Source of the DNA: Cordia subcordata
Taxonomy: Eukaryota; Streptophyta; Magnoliopsida; Boraginales; Cordiaceae
Reading direction: 5' to 3'
NCBI GenBank assembly: GCA_028554755.1
Contig: JAPTOF010000005.1
Location: 5,651,501-5,715,500, forward strand
Length of the DNA: 64,000 nucleotides
Within the stretch, counting starts at the first letter, position 1, and each line of letters opens with the position of its first letter. This document shows positions 1-11,553 of this stretch, in pieces. The notes below the pieces were generated by a model that was given only the letters and a program-made list of their open reading frames with translations, searched no databases and had not been told where the DNA came from. The position numbers were made by a program, and so were the translations under genes.

Positions 1-1372
1 GATGCTTTGATCATGCTATTTGATCCTATAAGGCGATAGCCTTTAATTGACTGACTAGACAATTTCTATGCAGGACATGCTTGCAGCTACAATGGACACT
101 TCAACATTAGTAATTGAGTAGACCATTTTAAAACTCCTGAAACACGCACGAGTAATTAAAAAAAGTCTAAGAAAAAATTGGATGAAGTAGTAAGAATGAT
201 CAAGATGGTCAAAGAGTCAGATTTGAATAGGCTAGAATATTTAGATGCAGTGGTGAAAGAATCCCTCAAGCTTTATCCTGTGGGACCGTTGTTTCTTCCT
301 CATGAGGCAATGAAAGATTGCATGATTGATGGACTCCACATACCAAAGGGATCATGAATTATCATCAATATATGGGCAATTGGGCAAGAAGTTCGTCCAA
401 GAGAGATTTACCGGTAGCAATATAGATCTTCAAGGATGAGATTTCCAATTTATTCCATTTGGTTCAAGAAGGGGAAGTCGGCCCAGCATGCATCTTGGTC
501 TTACAATTGTTCGTTTAGTGGTGACATAGTTGGCACGTTGCTTTGATTGGTAACTTCCATATGAATGATGCCTATAGATTTAGACATGACTAAACATTTT
601 GGTCTTGTAGTGACAAAGGCTAAGCATCTAATGGCTTTGCCTAGATAATGATTACAATTGGAAATTTGGGTTTAGCCACCTAATATGGGCTAACTTGATT
701 AGACCTATTTGCAAAACGGGTAAAAGAGTGGTTATAGGAGGTTATAGGAAATTATCAGTAGTTCCCTAGCTTCCCTTCCCCACATGTGTGCATGTGTTAT
801 AAAGAAAAGATAGTGTGGAAAATAAATATCTATGAGAAGAACATATTTGTTCTTGCTCTACAATCTCTTTCTCGCTTCCTTTCTCTTTAGCTTTAGTTAC
901 AATGTGTAAGAGACCGAGAAAAGTCAAAAGACACTTGTCAAAATTAACTTTGATATCTAGCATAGCAAAGTTTGGTTCGTTTGCATGAAACAATGGAACA
1001 AACTTCATGTAGCTTATAGGATCTTTCTTCTTTGTGCGTAAAAGTCAGTATTCTATTATCTTTTTATGCTTTATGCAAAAACCATGTTATGTACTGCAAT
1101 TCTTCATGTAGGAAATACTCCTAATTCCAATGGATTATCATGTTTAAGTACTTCATTCATTTGCAACTTCAAATGGTTCTTCTTGTATTGAATGTTGCTA
1201 TTTTTGTAATGCTTATTTCTTTTACTTCTATGCCTTTTTCTAGCAAATCACTTTGGATTTTCAAATCATTTTGTATCCAAATCCCTTTTGACAAACAAAT
1301 TAGGAGAAAAAAGGGAAAACAAAAAAAAAAAAAAAACTTTGTGACATCAACTTTTAATGTAAATTTGACCCA
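1..1372 (+). repeat. Duplicated P450-bearing block, copy 1
   Basis: This segment aligns by eye with 6133-7412. The shared part begins in the P450 intron just before a conserved acceptor (tctatgcag), runs through the last exon and continues about 700 bp into the 3' flank. The flank shares phrases such as ggaaattat.agtagttccct and a common end near aacttttaatgtaaatttgacc. Because non-coding flank is shared, this is a segmental duplication rather than retroposition. Both copies hold small indels, so the event is not recent. Nothing else is seen in the flank. Confidence 0.8.
74..648 (+). pseudogene. Cytochrome P450 last-exon pseudogene (CYP736A-like), copy 1
   Basis: Translation in shifting frames gives the C-terminal half of a plant CYP71-clan P450, closest in memory to the CYP736A family. 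The I-helix end (DMLAATMDTS) is followed by IE and then a TAG where W is expected, then LLKHARVIKK, the K-helix KESLK (the ExxR arginine replaced by K), LYPVGPL, HEAMKDCMIDG and a damaged heme loop. The heme loop reads FIPFGS with the following R-x-C-x-G disrupted, so the cysteine ligand context is lost. Several frameshifts and stops lie between 120 and 560. The exon opens after a clean acceptor at 71-73 and ends at TAA 646-648. The first exon would lie left of the window. Confidence 0.85.
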
Positions 1373-2960
1373 AGCAAGTTGAACTAGAATTCTTCACTAA
1401 CTTTATACTTAAGCCATTCGTTACATTTAGGACACTTCCCTACTTCTCACACCTTACCCCTTTTCCACCCCTGTTGAGTTTGTAGTTTTTGACATGTGGC
1501 CAAAGCTACACTTGACTCAATATTGGGTCAATTCCCACTTGTCAAACAGGTCGGTACTTGGTACCATTACAATCCTCGTTCGCGTAAATAAACATGGTAT
1601 ATTTATATGTCAAAAATGGATTTAAGGTAAATGAGAAATTAGCAATCGAAGTTATGTTGTTAACATGTTTGGTTGCCTAGTTTGGTGCATGTAGGATGGA
1701 ATCCCACATAGAAGGATTATAAGGTTTTTGCTTACTTTAAATATAGAAGCCTTTATAGATAGTGTCAACAAGGCAAGTGGAGGGAACTATACATAGTGGG
1801 CATGACGCTAATATCTACCACACATGCGCAGGTGTAGGAGTGGCCCACGGTCTCATTCCAGGTTAGTCTTTCTGAGCAAAATTTCAGTCGCCCGAATTTG
1901 AAAGGACGTAACAAAAATCATTTAAGGTCGGGGTTTAATGCTAATATTAAAGCTTAGCAGTTATGGTATATAATGGTAACCGATTTCAACCGTTACAAAA
2001 TCTTAGCATTAACCTACGGATTAAATACAATTCATGGTGAATTATTAGCAGGTCACTATTCTACCTCTATAAATTGCCTCTTGCATAACAGTTTACTTAC
2101 ATTGAAATTTCTTGCATACACTCTGCATAATCTGCTGCATATTTTCCTGAGAGAGAATTCGTCATTTTCTAGTTCGCAGGCTCTTGTTTGGCGTGCTACC
2201 ACTATACAAGAGGTAAAGTTGTTGTATCCTAGGAAGGATACGCCTAAAAGGGGCATAAATCCCTTAAGGAGATTGATGCATTCGAGACTCGACTTCTAAT
2301 TCCTGCATTCTTCTTATTTATTTCTACTTACCAGTTTGATTATTTTATTTTTGGTTATTAATAAACATATTCAATTTATACTTACCTACTGCTTATTTTG
2401 TTGTTCTATCCAACAATCTTTAGAATTTTACTTACTAACATAGTTTGCTTCTTTGAGAGCAAAATTTTTATTTTACCTTGACTCTCTAAGACAAAATGTC
2501 TGGACACTATGATAAAGCTAGGAATAGCCTCCAAACAGCAACTGTTCAGAATGGAATTTTGGGGAATTCGTGAACTATTACCCCTACTGGAGTTGATGGA
2601 TTATGTTTGCGTTATGCCAATGACTGGTTCCACTAATGGAGTTAGTGGAGATAATATAACTTCACAGGGATATCAGACCGTGGAGGAATATAAAGGCTAT
2701 TGGATCAGTCTTGATCCATTTGGTGAGCCTACTGAGCCTAGATCTTAGATATACTTAGGCAAGAGGCTTAAGAGTTGGCAAAACTGGATATTACGCTGTT
2801 TAACCTCCTTCGAACTTGTGCACTACTTGGATGATGAGATATGCAAGCTATAAAAGCATATCTACTTTGTGCTTGGAGAGACTGTGAGGGTCCTATGGCT
2901 AAAGCTAGATCTTATTGAAGGATCAAAACCTAAAAGTTTTGGCCTTTGAGCCAAATTTGT
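1373..2960. other. Unassigned repeat-like region (possible LTR and leader)
   Basis: No coding gene can be supported here. The stretch 1970-2480 looks like a plant LTR or leader. It has a TATA-like tataaattgcctc at 2068, runs of short inverted and direct repeats, and the phrase ctaggaaggatacgcctaaaagg. It is followed by aaaatgtctggacactatg (about 2493), a possible gag-type start that soon meets a stop. No matching second LTR was found in the window, so the element type is undetermined. Confidence 0.3.
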
Positions 2961-3842
2961 TAGCCTTTGGCTAGGGGATAAAATTTTTGAGAATATATAT
3001 ATATTTTTGAAAGAGTAATACTATTGAGAATATTATCTTTGCTTAAAATAATATTTCTGAGAATATTATTGTTATTGTGATTATTTATGGTTAAAATAAT
3101 ATTATTGAGAATATTATTTTGGTAAGATTATTAGCGGAATAATATTATGGAGGATATTGTTCATGTGTCTCTTCTAATTGGATAGTATGAGTTATATTCT
3201 CAAGAGCCAAAAATTATAGCTTTTGTGAAGCTATAGTGTGTGCAATAAAGAGACTTTAGAAAACATAATATTGAGATTAAGTTTAGAAGAAAGGACAAAT
3301 TTAATTTTCCTTGTGGCTAATGTGAATTTTGTTAGCTAGGAGTGGCTATCAAATTAAATATTGGTAAGTAGACTTTGGGACCACTTGGAAAAGGTAAATT
3401 GTGGCACAAAATAATTGATTTTGGATGAACTCCCAAAATTAATATTGGTTCACATGTGAGATGTGAAATTAATATTAAATTTTTTTATATTATATCATTA
3501 TAAGGCATTAATGCTTGCATAATATACATCATCTATTAAATGAAAATAAAATTAAAAATTTGAAATACTAAAAATAAAATAAAAACTAACAAACTTAAAA
3601 AATTTTAAAAATTAGAAAATTTATAAAGCAAAAGTTAAGAAATAAAAAGTAAAAATTAATAATTAATAATATAAAAATAAAACTTAAAGCATTAAAATAT
3701 CAAAATATTTAGAATTAAAGTTAGAAATTAAAAATTAAAAATTAAAAATTAAAAGTTAAAAAGTAAATAAATATAAATAAATAAATAGAACTTTAAAAAT
3801 ATTTATGACCATATTTGAAGTTTGATAGAAAAATAAAATAGA
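2960..3842. repeat. AT-rich low-complexity tract
   Basis: This tract is very AT-rich. At 2990-3125 it repeats gagaatatta and aaaataatatt units. At 3540-3800 it is built from iterated aaattaaaaatt and aaataaataaat words. No open reading frame or RNA gene is seen. It may be a decayed intergenic repeat or matrix-attachment-like DNA, but the sequence does not prove a role. Confidence 0.6.
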
Positions 3843-4321
3843 GCACACCCCATGCAATGTACGGGAGAAATACTTGTTTTTAATGTCTTTATTTATTATT
3901 AGTAGTCAACTTTTACTTTCTATGTGAGGATGAAAAGCAAATATGTATTCTTAAAATTTAATTCTTGGTAATTTTATAAACTAATCATGTTTTTAAGAAG
4001 GATCTCTAGTAATTGAATAAATTGTAAAGTGTTTATGAGAAATCTTAAGTAATCGACATTTATATTTAAATTGAAAGTAAAATCAGAAAATAATTTGATA
4101 TGAGAAGAAAAGTAATAAAATAATTTTTTTAATATTGGCTTTAGATGAAAAGTAATATTATTAATTGGTGATTAAATAGATTTGGATTAGGTAATATATA
4201 TATATATATATATATGTAACGGTATACAAAATGATTTGTTGGATAAAAGAGAGGCTTAAAATAATGAGACACGACATATATAAAAAAGCCATGTACCTTC
4301 TTTTATATAATACTAAAGTGT
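3843..4321 (+). repeat. Diverged ~475-bp tandem repeat, copy 1
   Basis: The unit begins gcacaccccatgcaatgtacgggaga and continues with conserved blocks (ctatgtgaggatgaaaagcaaata, aattggtgattaaat, catgtaccttcttttatataatac). The same order of blocks returns at 4322-4797. The opening gcaatgtacggg resembles the near-palindromic CCCGTGCA-TGCACGGG motif that recurs in AT-rich plant repeats. That resemblance is from memory. There is no coding capacity. Confidence 0.7.
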
Positions 4322-4797
4322 ATCCTGTGCACTACAATGAACGGGAGAAATATATGTTTTTTTTGTTTTTATTTTTTCTTGATGTTTAATTTTACATTCT
4401 ATATGAGGATAAAATGCAAATATATCTTTTAAAATTTGTTTCTTTGTAAGTTTGCAATGCAAATAATGTTTTTATAAGAGTTCTCTAGCAATTCAATAAA
4501 ATATTTTAAGAATTTATGAGAGATTTTTAGTAATCAACAAAATATTTAAATCAAAAAAGTCAAATTAAAAATGATCTAATATAAAAAATAAATAAAATAT
4601 TTCTGAATATTATTTTTAAATGGAAAATAATATCATTAATTGGTGACTAAATTTATCTAAATTAGATATTAGTTGTGTATATATAAAAGGACAGACTAAA
4701 TGCTTTTGTTGGATGGAAAAGGCAGCTTAGAATGATTACATGTGATATTTACTGAAATAGCATGTACTTTCTTTTATATAATATATAGATATAGATG
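4322..4797 (+). repeat. Diverged ~475-bp tandem repeat, copy 2
   Basis: This is the second unit, beginning tcctgtgcactacaatgaacggg and ending catgtactttcttttatataatat. It differs from copy 1 by many substitutions and small indels, so the duplication is old. An AT dinucleotide run present near 4195-4215 in copy 1 is nearly absent here. Confidence 0.7.
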
Positions 4798-6132
4798 TAG
4801 AAAAATATCGTGCAAAGCAAAGAGTAAAATCGCGCTAGTAATAGTCAAAAGGTCTTTCTTTATTCAAGAAAGTTTGGATCCCTAATGTGTTTGAGGTTTT
4901 AAGGAAGGTAGGATTTGTTGTAGGTTTATTTTCAGGTAATGTGGCACAAGAAAGGAAAGCTTATATTTTTGTTGATTTTATCAGGCAATTGAATGGAATT
5001 GTTCTATTGTCTTCTATTTGTCTTGGTTTGACGATAGGTGCCATGAAGATGTCAAAGAGCCCATGAGTTTATGGGTAAAAGCTTTTTTTTCCTTTTCTAG
5101 AGTTAGTTGAAATTAAATAATGCTTATCGTAGACTATGCTTTTCTTTTCCAATGACTTTTCTTTCCTAAATTATTTTGGTGCACATGCAGGAATCATTTG
5201 AAATAGCATCACAATACAACACCTAAGGAGTCCAGATTTGTTCATCAAATAGCATATCACCATCATGTAGGACTTCTTCATAGCTGATTCTCTGTACATA
5301 GTACTTTCATCTATTCAATGCAAATTAAGATTGAGCACTTTAATTAATTTGTTATTAATGATGATTAAAATGCTTTACTTCAAGAGTTTGTAATGTTTGT
5401 CTTGGATGAGATTTATTTTGGAACATTTATCAATATTTGTCTTTTATATGAGGAGTGGATGCGATTGTATTAGTTTTACATACGAAACATTCTTTTATCT
5501 ATATTTTGTTAATTTTTGAAGGTTTGCGGATTTACTTTCCCATATGTACTTTCTTTTTGTCCTTTTTGTTGACTAGATTCCTTTGACGAAGTCTCAGAAG
5601 GAGGTGGAGCAAATAGATGTGGACCTATAACAAATCTTTTTATCTTTTTTCTTTTTTCTTCGGTCATTCACATTTTACACCTTCTGTCTTAACCACATTG
5701 TGGATTATCATATGCTTTTGCCACTCTTTTTTGGTGGAGAAACAATGTTGTTAACATGGCTCAATGTTAGCTCTCTCTGTGTTTTTTTTTTTGCTCCATT
5801 AAATTGTTTTGAGGTCGTGTATTACATAAACACTTCACATACTTAAATTGGACAAGGAACTGCCGTCATCAACCATCAACCCTATCAAATTAAACTACTA
5901 ATCACAGTAGTGAAATAATTTGTTGAAATATGTAGGTCAAGAAAAGTGGCTACAAACATATTTGATTATAAAGTGAAATGACATAGTCTTGTCAAACCAT
6001 ACCGAATAACTGAGTGATGTGTGAAAGTCCTTTAGACAAGCATATATGAAAACAACTATGCTCCTCCCATTGCTAAAAGAGTAAAGAGTTCCTAATTTTA
6101 CTAGCAATGCAAGTCCGAGTCATGTTGTTCTT
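4798..6132. other. Intergenic region, no gene recognised
   Basis: No convincing exon, RNA gene or element end is visible. The expected first exon of the downstream P450 copy, about 900 bp encoding the membrane anchor and N-terminal half, is absent. The right part (about 6000-6132) reads as P450 intron sequence leading to the acceptor at 6206. Confidence 0.5.
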
Positions 6133-7412
6133 AGATGCTTCGATCTTGCTATTTGATTTGGTAAGGCAATAACCTTTAATTGACTGACTAGACAATTTCT
6201 ATGCAGACATACTTGCAAATGCAATGGACACTTCAGCATCGAATTGAGTGGACCTTTCGTAACTCTGAAACACCCACGAGTAATAAAAAAAGTCCAAGAA
6301 GAACTAGATAAAGTAGTAGGAATAAACAGGTTCGTCGAAGAATCAGATTTGAATAGGCTGGAATATTTGGATCTAGTGGTGAAAGAATCCCTTAGGCTTC
6401 ATCCTGTGGGATCATTACTTCTTCCTCATGAGGCAATGGAAGATTTCATGATTGATGGATTCCACATACCAAAGAAATCAAGAATTATCATAAATGTATG
6501 GGCAATTGAGCAAGATCCCAATATTTGGAGGGATCTAGGGAAGTTTATCCCCGAGAGATTTATCGATAGTAATGTAGATCTTCGAGGACGAGATTTTCAA
6601 TTTATTCCATTTGGTTCAGGCAGAAGAAGTTGCCCTGGCATGCATCTTGGTCTCATAATTGTTCGCTTAGTGGTGGCACAGTTGGCACATTGCTTTGATT
6701 GGAAGCTTCCATGTGATATGATGCCTTCAGATTTAGACATGACTGAACATTTTGGTCTTGTAGTGACAAGGGCAAAGCATCTAATGGCTATCCCTAAATA
6801 TCGGTTACAATGTAATGCTAGAAATTAGGGTTAGGTTGCCCAATATAAGAGAACTTGATTATGGGAGTTTATAGGAAATTATGAGTAGTTCCCTAACTTC
6901 CCCTCCCCACTTGTGTGTTTGTTATATGGAAAAGATAGACTAATGGAATATAAATATCTATAAGAATGACATGTTTGTTCTTGTTCTACTATCTCTCTCA
7001 CTCCCTTTCTCTTTATTTTTAGTTACAATGTGTAAGAGACCTAGAAAAGTCAAAAGGCACTTAAGTTATCAAACTTAACTTTGTTATCTCCTATAACAAG
7101 CTTCAGTTGTTTGCATGAAAACAATGGAACAAACTTTATGTAGCTTCTAGGATCTTTCTTCTTTGTGTGTAAAAGTCACTATTATATTATCTTTTACAGT
7201 TTATGTAAAAACCATGTTATATACTCCAAAATTCTTCATGTAGGAAATGCTCCTAATTCCAATAGACTCTCATGTTTAAATACTTCATTCGTTTGCAACT
7301 TCAAATGGTTCTTCTTGAATTGTAACACCCTTTTGACAAACAAATTAGGAGGGAAAACAAAACAAAACAAAACAAACTTTGTAACACCAACTTTTAATGT
7401 AAATTTGACCCT
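6133..7412 (+). repeat. Duplicated P450-bearing block, copy 2
   Basis: This is the partner of 1-1372, lying about 6.13 kb downstream in the same orientation. It shares the intron end, the last exon and about 580 bp of 3' flank. It diverges after the shared aacttttaatgtaaatttgaccc. Confidence 0.8.
6207..6828 (+). pseudogene. Cytochrome P450 last-exon fragment (CYP736A-like), copy 2
   Basis: This copy is much better preserved than copy 1. From about 6268 to the TAG at 6826-6828 it stays open. It carries the K-helix ExxR (KESLR), [27 protein letters not shown], the PERF motif (FIPERF) and an intact heme-binding [10 protein letters not shown] with the cysteine ligand. The exon start is broken: after DTSAS the frame shifts (a TGA at 6244-6249 in the original frame) and a second one-base loss precedes LKHPRV. 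With no first exon between here and the upstream copy, it is best called a pseudogene. A CYP71-clan oxygenase of unknown substrate is the likely parent. Confidence 0.88.
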
Positions 7413-8330
7413 TTCTAACTTACATTAATCAAGAATTTAAATTAAAAAAATGTATCCAAAACATGAATAAAATAATTCCTAACTATCACTGTGAGCCATA
7501 GAAATTTAGTTCATGACCAAATTTAAAATGAAAACTAAAGAAGACTTAGGGAAAGAAAAACTCATCATATTATTCTTGGACAAATAATTTCTGAATTATT
7601 TTGCCACAAAATCTTCCTCAAGAACTGTTGAAAATTTCTCTAAATTTAATCTCCCAATTTTTTCTTATTATTATTATTATTATTTTTTTTTGGGAAAAAG
7701 GGAAAGAAAACGAAAGAAAAAAATTACTGAAGATGTTTGCAATGTTGTGCGTTTGTTCCTTAATGTGGCATGTAGTGTGTATGTGCTAAACCTTGCAAAA
7801 CTACCGAATTTGCCATGAATTGAGCCTTTTGTTCTCCCTTTTTCTTTTTTGGCCTTTACTAGGTTGGGGGCCCCACAAGTAAGGAAGGATTTTGTCGTTT
7901 TGTGTATAAAATTTCAAGTGTGATTTATATCATTTTGTGGTTAGAATTGGTCAAAACTTCCAACATAAAATTTGTAGCTCTCGTTCTAAGCTTTCCATAT
8001 ACTTTTGAATCACCCCAAACTAAGCTCTCTTGCTTAAGTTATGATTTTTTTCGTAAACTGATGCATAAAACACACGAATTTTCATTTTTAAACGTTGTTT
8101 TTCGCTGTAATTTTTTCATTTTAGCTCCAAATTCCAAACTTGCACTGTATCAAAAATTAATTTAAACTACTCAATTTAGCACCATTTAATGATATAATGT
8201 GTTGCGATAATGTTGGTTTTACATAAAAATAAGGAGCTTATGAGTTATAACTCTTATCAAGAGGCTTGCTATGCTTATGGATTGTTTCATAGTGATAACG
8301 AATGGCATAATTGTTTAAAGTATTCACAGT
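7413..8330. other. Intergenic repeat-like sequence
   Basis: No gene is recognised. The stretch 7650-7700 is a polypyrimidine tract with a TTA-type microsatellite. The stretch 7890-8160 resembles a decayed plant LTR or leader with short weak ORFs. No bounded element could be drawn. Confidence 0.3.
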
Positions 8331-8596
8331 GTTTATGCAGACAACTCCAGGTTAGAGAGGAGAAAGCTCTAGACAGAACTCGCTGAAAGAGGTAACACTA
8401 TGAATGTATCTTGATTGGTAAGAGGCGACTTCAACACTATTCTACATACCAACGATAGATTTCAATGGAGCACCTCCGAAGGTCATTAACATGGAAGAGT
8501 TCATTGTTTGGTGGAGTGCGGGCTTGAAGATGTGAGTTATTATGGCAATAGATTCACTTGGACAAACAAGAGATTGTTCTAGTGTTTGGATAGGGC

Positions 8597-9441
8597 CTGC
8601 GTTAATGTTGGGTTGGGAATATCCTTTCTGTATTAGAACATGATCCGATAAAAAAATTATAAAAATTTTGGATATGAATATGTCTAAATTTGATATCCGA
8701 TAAACTACTGGAATTTGGATAGGAGTTCGGATAGTGTTTTACTATCCGAATCTGATTCGAAAATCCGAAAAGCAAAAAACATATAAAATACATTAATTTT
8801 ATCCTCAGGGCTTCATAGTCCAAAGATAGTTCAATGCTTCATTAATTTATAACTTTTAACTTTATTTTAAATATTTTAATTTTATATCATGTATTTGGGA
8901 TATTTTATTTATTTGTCTTTGTTGCAACAAAAATATTTGATGATCTATTGTGAACTATGGATTGTGGTAAACTTCATATTTAGTATCAATTATGATTTGT
9001 GTGACACAATAATGTGGACTATGATTTGTGGATATATATATATATATATATGGGTTATTGTTTATTATTATTTTGTATTACATATTAGTGTGGACTAGTT
9101 CGTGGTAAACTTTATATTAGTGATGTGTCAATGTTTTCTTTTTCATATTCAAGGCGATTTAATATTGTTATAGTTTGAGTGGTAGTAAATCTATGTTATT
9201 GTAATGTTGTTTAGTACTAAAATATGGACTGAGAAATTCAATATTTCTTAGTTTATTAAATAGATCAAAAAATCTGACTATCCAAATCCAAAAATATTTG
9301 ATATCCAAACATCCGATATCCGGCCAAATCAGATAAGTACTACTCAACTATCCGATTGCATAGTTTATTTTTCAATTCGATATCCAACTATCTGATATCC
9401 GAATATTTGACTATGTGATTATCTGTTCCGATTAACACCTG
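8597..9441. mobile_element. hAT-like non-autonomous element inside the LINE
   Basis: About 845 bp interrupt the endonuclease region of the LINE. The right end, read in reverse complement, begins caggtgttaatcgg. The left end reads tgcgttaatgttggg, so the two ends are similar inverted termini. The interior holds many tatccgaat and gatatccga words near both ends, a pattern I associate with plant hAT-type elements. No transposase is present. An 8-bp target duplication could not be confirmed, so the exact ends are approximate. Confidence 0.5.
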
Positions 9442-11037
9442 TATATCAATCTATAATGAGCAGCCTAGTTTTCATCTATAATGATTGTGCATTTAGCAAA
9501 AGGACATTCCAACCACTGTCCTTTACTCATCTCGTGCTCTAGAGACACAGATTGTGGGCCTTCCTCTTTCCTAAGGCTTGGACTAAGCGTCAATCATTTC
9601 TATATTTCGTCAAGCAAAGCTGGGAGAAACCAATATCTGCTACCGGTATTCAAAAATTCTAATTTACACAGCAGCGCTTGAAACAAGGCTTGAAGTAGTG
9701 GGATAGGAATGTGTTGGACGACATTTTTGGAAAAGTTAATACAGCGGCAGCGATGGATCAGAAGGCTGAAGCTAAGTATCAAGATCAGATGATGCAGAAG
9801 GCAAGTGAAAGACTTTCTAAAAGCCAAGCTAATCTAAACAGGATTCTAGCCACTAAAGAGAAATATTGGCAACAAAAATCTGGATGTCAGTGGATGGTTC
9901 ACGAGGAAAGAAATACGGGCTAGTTTCAAGCCTTAGTACGGAAAAAAAGAATTAGAAATATGATTCATGCTATCAGGGATGAGAGTGGGATCTAGATCAC
10001 ATAGGTGAAGGTGATCAAAGAATCTGTTGTGAGTCATTTTGCTGAACTCCTTGGTAAGAACAATAGTCTGTTAGAGCCTCAGCCATGGGATTTTATCCCT
10101 AAGATGGCTGAAGAAAATGATAATTTGGACTTGAATGATATTCTGACTTTGAAAGAGATAAAAAAAGGCAGTGTTTAACATAAACAAAAACAGTGATGCT
10201 GGCCCTGACCCTTTTTTTGGGGATTCTACCAAGAATGTTGAAATATCATTTGTAATGACCTGTATGACGCTACGGTAGAATTTTTTAGTGGCAGGGCTTT
10301 ACCCAAAGGGGTTATGCCCACTTTGATTGTCATTATTCCCGAAAAAAATAACCCTACTCTTTTGGTCTAATTTAGGCCAATTAGTCTCTATTCTCAGTAA
10401 GATCTTTACTAAGATTATGATGGAATAGATGGCTTCTATTATTAGCCAAATTATTTCGGACAATTAAAGTGGTTTTGTTCAAGGCAGACTTATTGGGGAC
10501 AATATTTTGATTGTGCGGGTTCTCATTCATTCCATAGATGCTAGAGTGAAGGGCAAATGCCATTCTCACTTAGATATGGCCAAAGCCTGTGGTGGGTTAG
10601 ACTAAAATTTTTTATATAAAATTTGCTTCTATTTGGTTTCAATGAAGACTGGATTGATAAAATCAGGAGATGCGTGGAAAATTGTTAGTTCTCGGTCATT
10701 CTTAACAAAGAGGTAGCTGTTTTTTTTTTTATTAGGCAGACGGCTGCACCAAGGGGATCTCACATCTCTGTTCTTGTTTATCCTTGTAGCAGAATTCCTT
10801 GCTAGAGGTCTTAATGCCCTCTTTGAGAAGTATCCATCCATGGCTTATCATTCTGGGGGCTCGTAAATGGTAACTCACCTTGCTTCTGCGAATAATGTTA
10901 TCATTTTCACTAATGGTTCCAAAGGTGCCTTGGAATGAATTATGAAATTTCTTGATATATACGAGAAATTTTTGGGCCAGAAGGTTAATGAGGATTAAGA
11001 GTGGCTTTACAGCTCCAAAGAAGATTGGCAAGGATAG

Positions 11038-11345
11038 GCTGGATATCATTCGTCATGCGATAGGTTTCAAGCAGCAAAACTTACCGATCCGCTGCTTAGG
11101 AGTTCTATTCCACAAAGGTCATAAAAAGATTTCTCTCTTTTATAGTCTCGTCCATAAAATTCGTGAGCAAATTAGTAGCTGAGAAGTAAAACCTTATCTC
11201 TTGGAAGGGCTGGATATAATTCGTCGTGCTACAGGTTTCAAGCAGCAAAACTTACCGATCCGCTACTTGGGAGTTCCATTCCACAAAGGTCATAAAAAGA
11301 TTTCTTTGATAGTCTCGTTCAGAAAATTCATGAGCAAATTAGTGC
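11038..11345 (+). repeat. Tandem duplication within LINE RT (offset 172 bp)
   Basis: The phrase gctggatat.attcgtc.tgc starts at 11038 and again at 11210. Each copy continues through the LINE motif encoding GFKQQNLPIR and the YLGV-like box. The first copy has a damaged box (CLGVLF) and the second an intact one (YLGVPF). The duplication arose inside this LINE copy or its immediate source. Confidence 0.85.
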
Positions 11346-11553
11346 GGGGGATGACAAGCTTGGAGTGCCGCGAGACAAAGCAAAGTGAACCAGAGATCTT
11401 GTGTAGCATTTGGCGTGAACTGATACCTAACAAGGTATCATTTTTTAAGTGCAGTACCTACAAGGCTGGATCCCGTTTGATGACAAGCTTCAAAGAAAAA
11501 AGATTTGTTTGGCTTCTAAATGCGTTTGCTGTAATGGCTATGAGACTTTTGAG

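Noticed and set aside
766..1382. Short open frames flanking the P450 exon copies
   Set aside because: They lie in duplicated non-coding flank, are not conserved as frames between the two copies, and show no domain.
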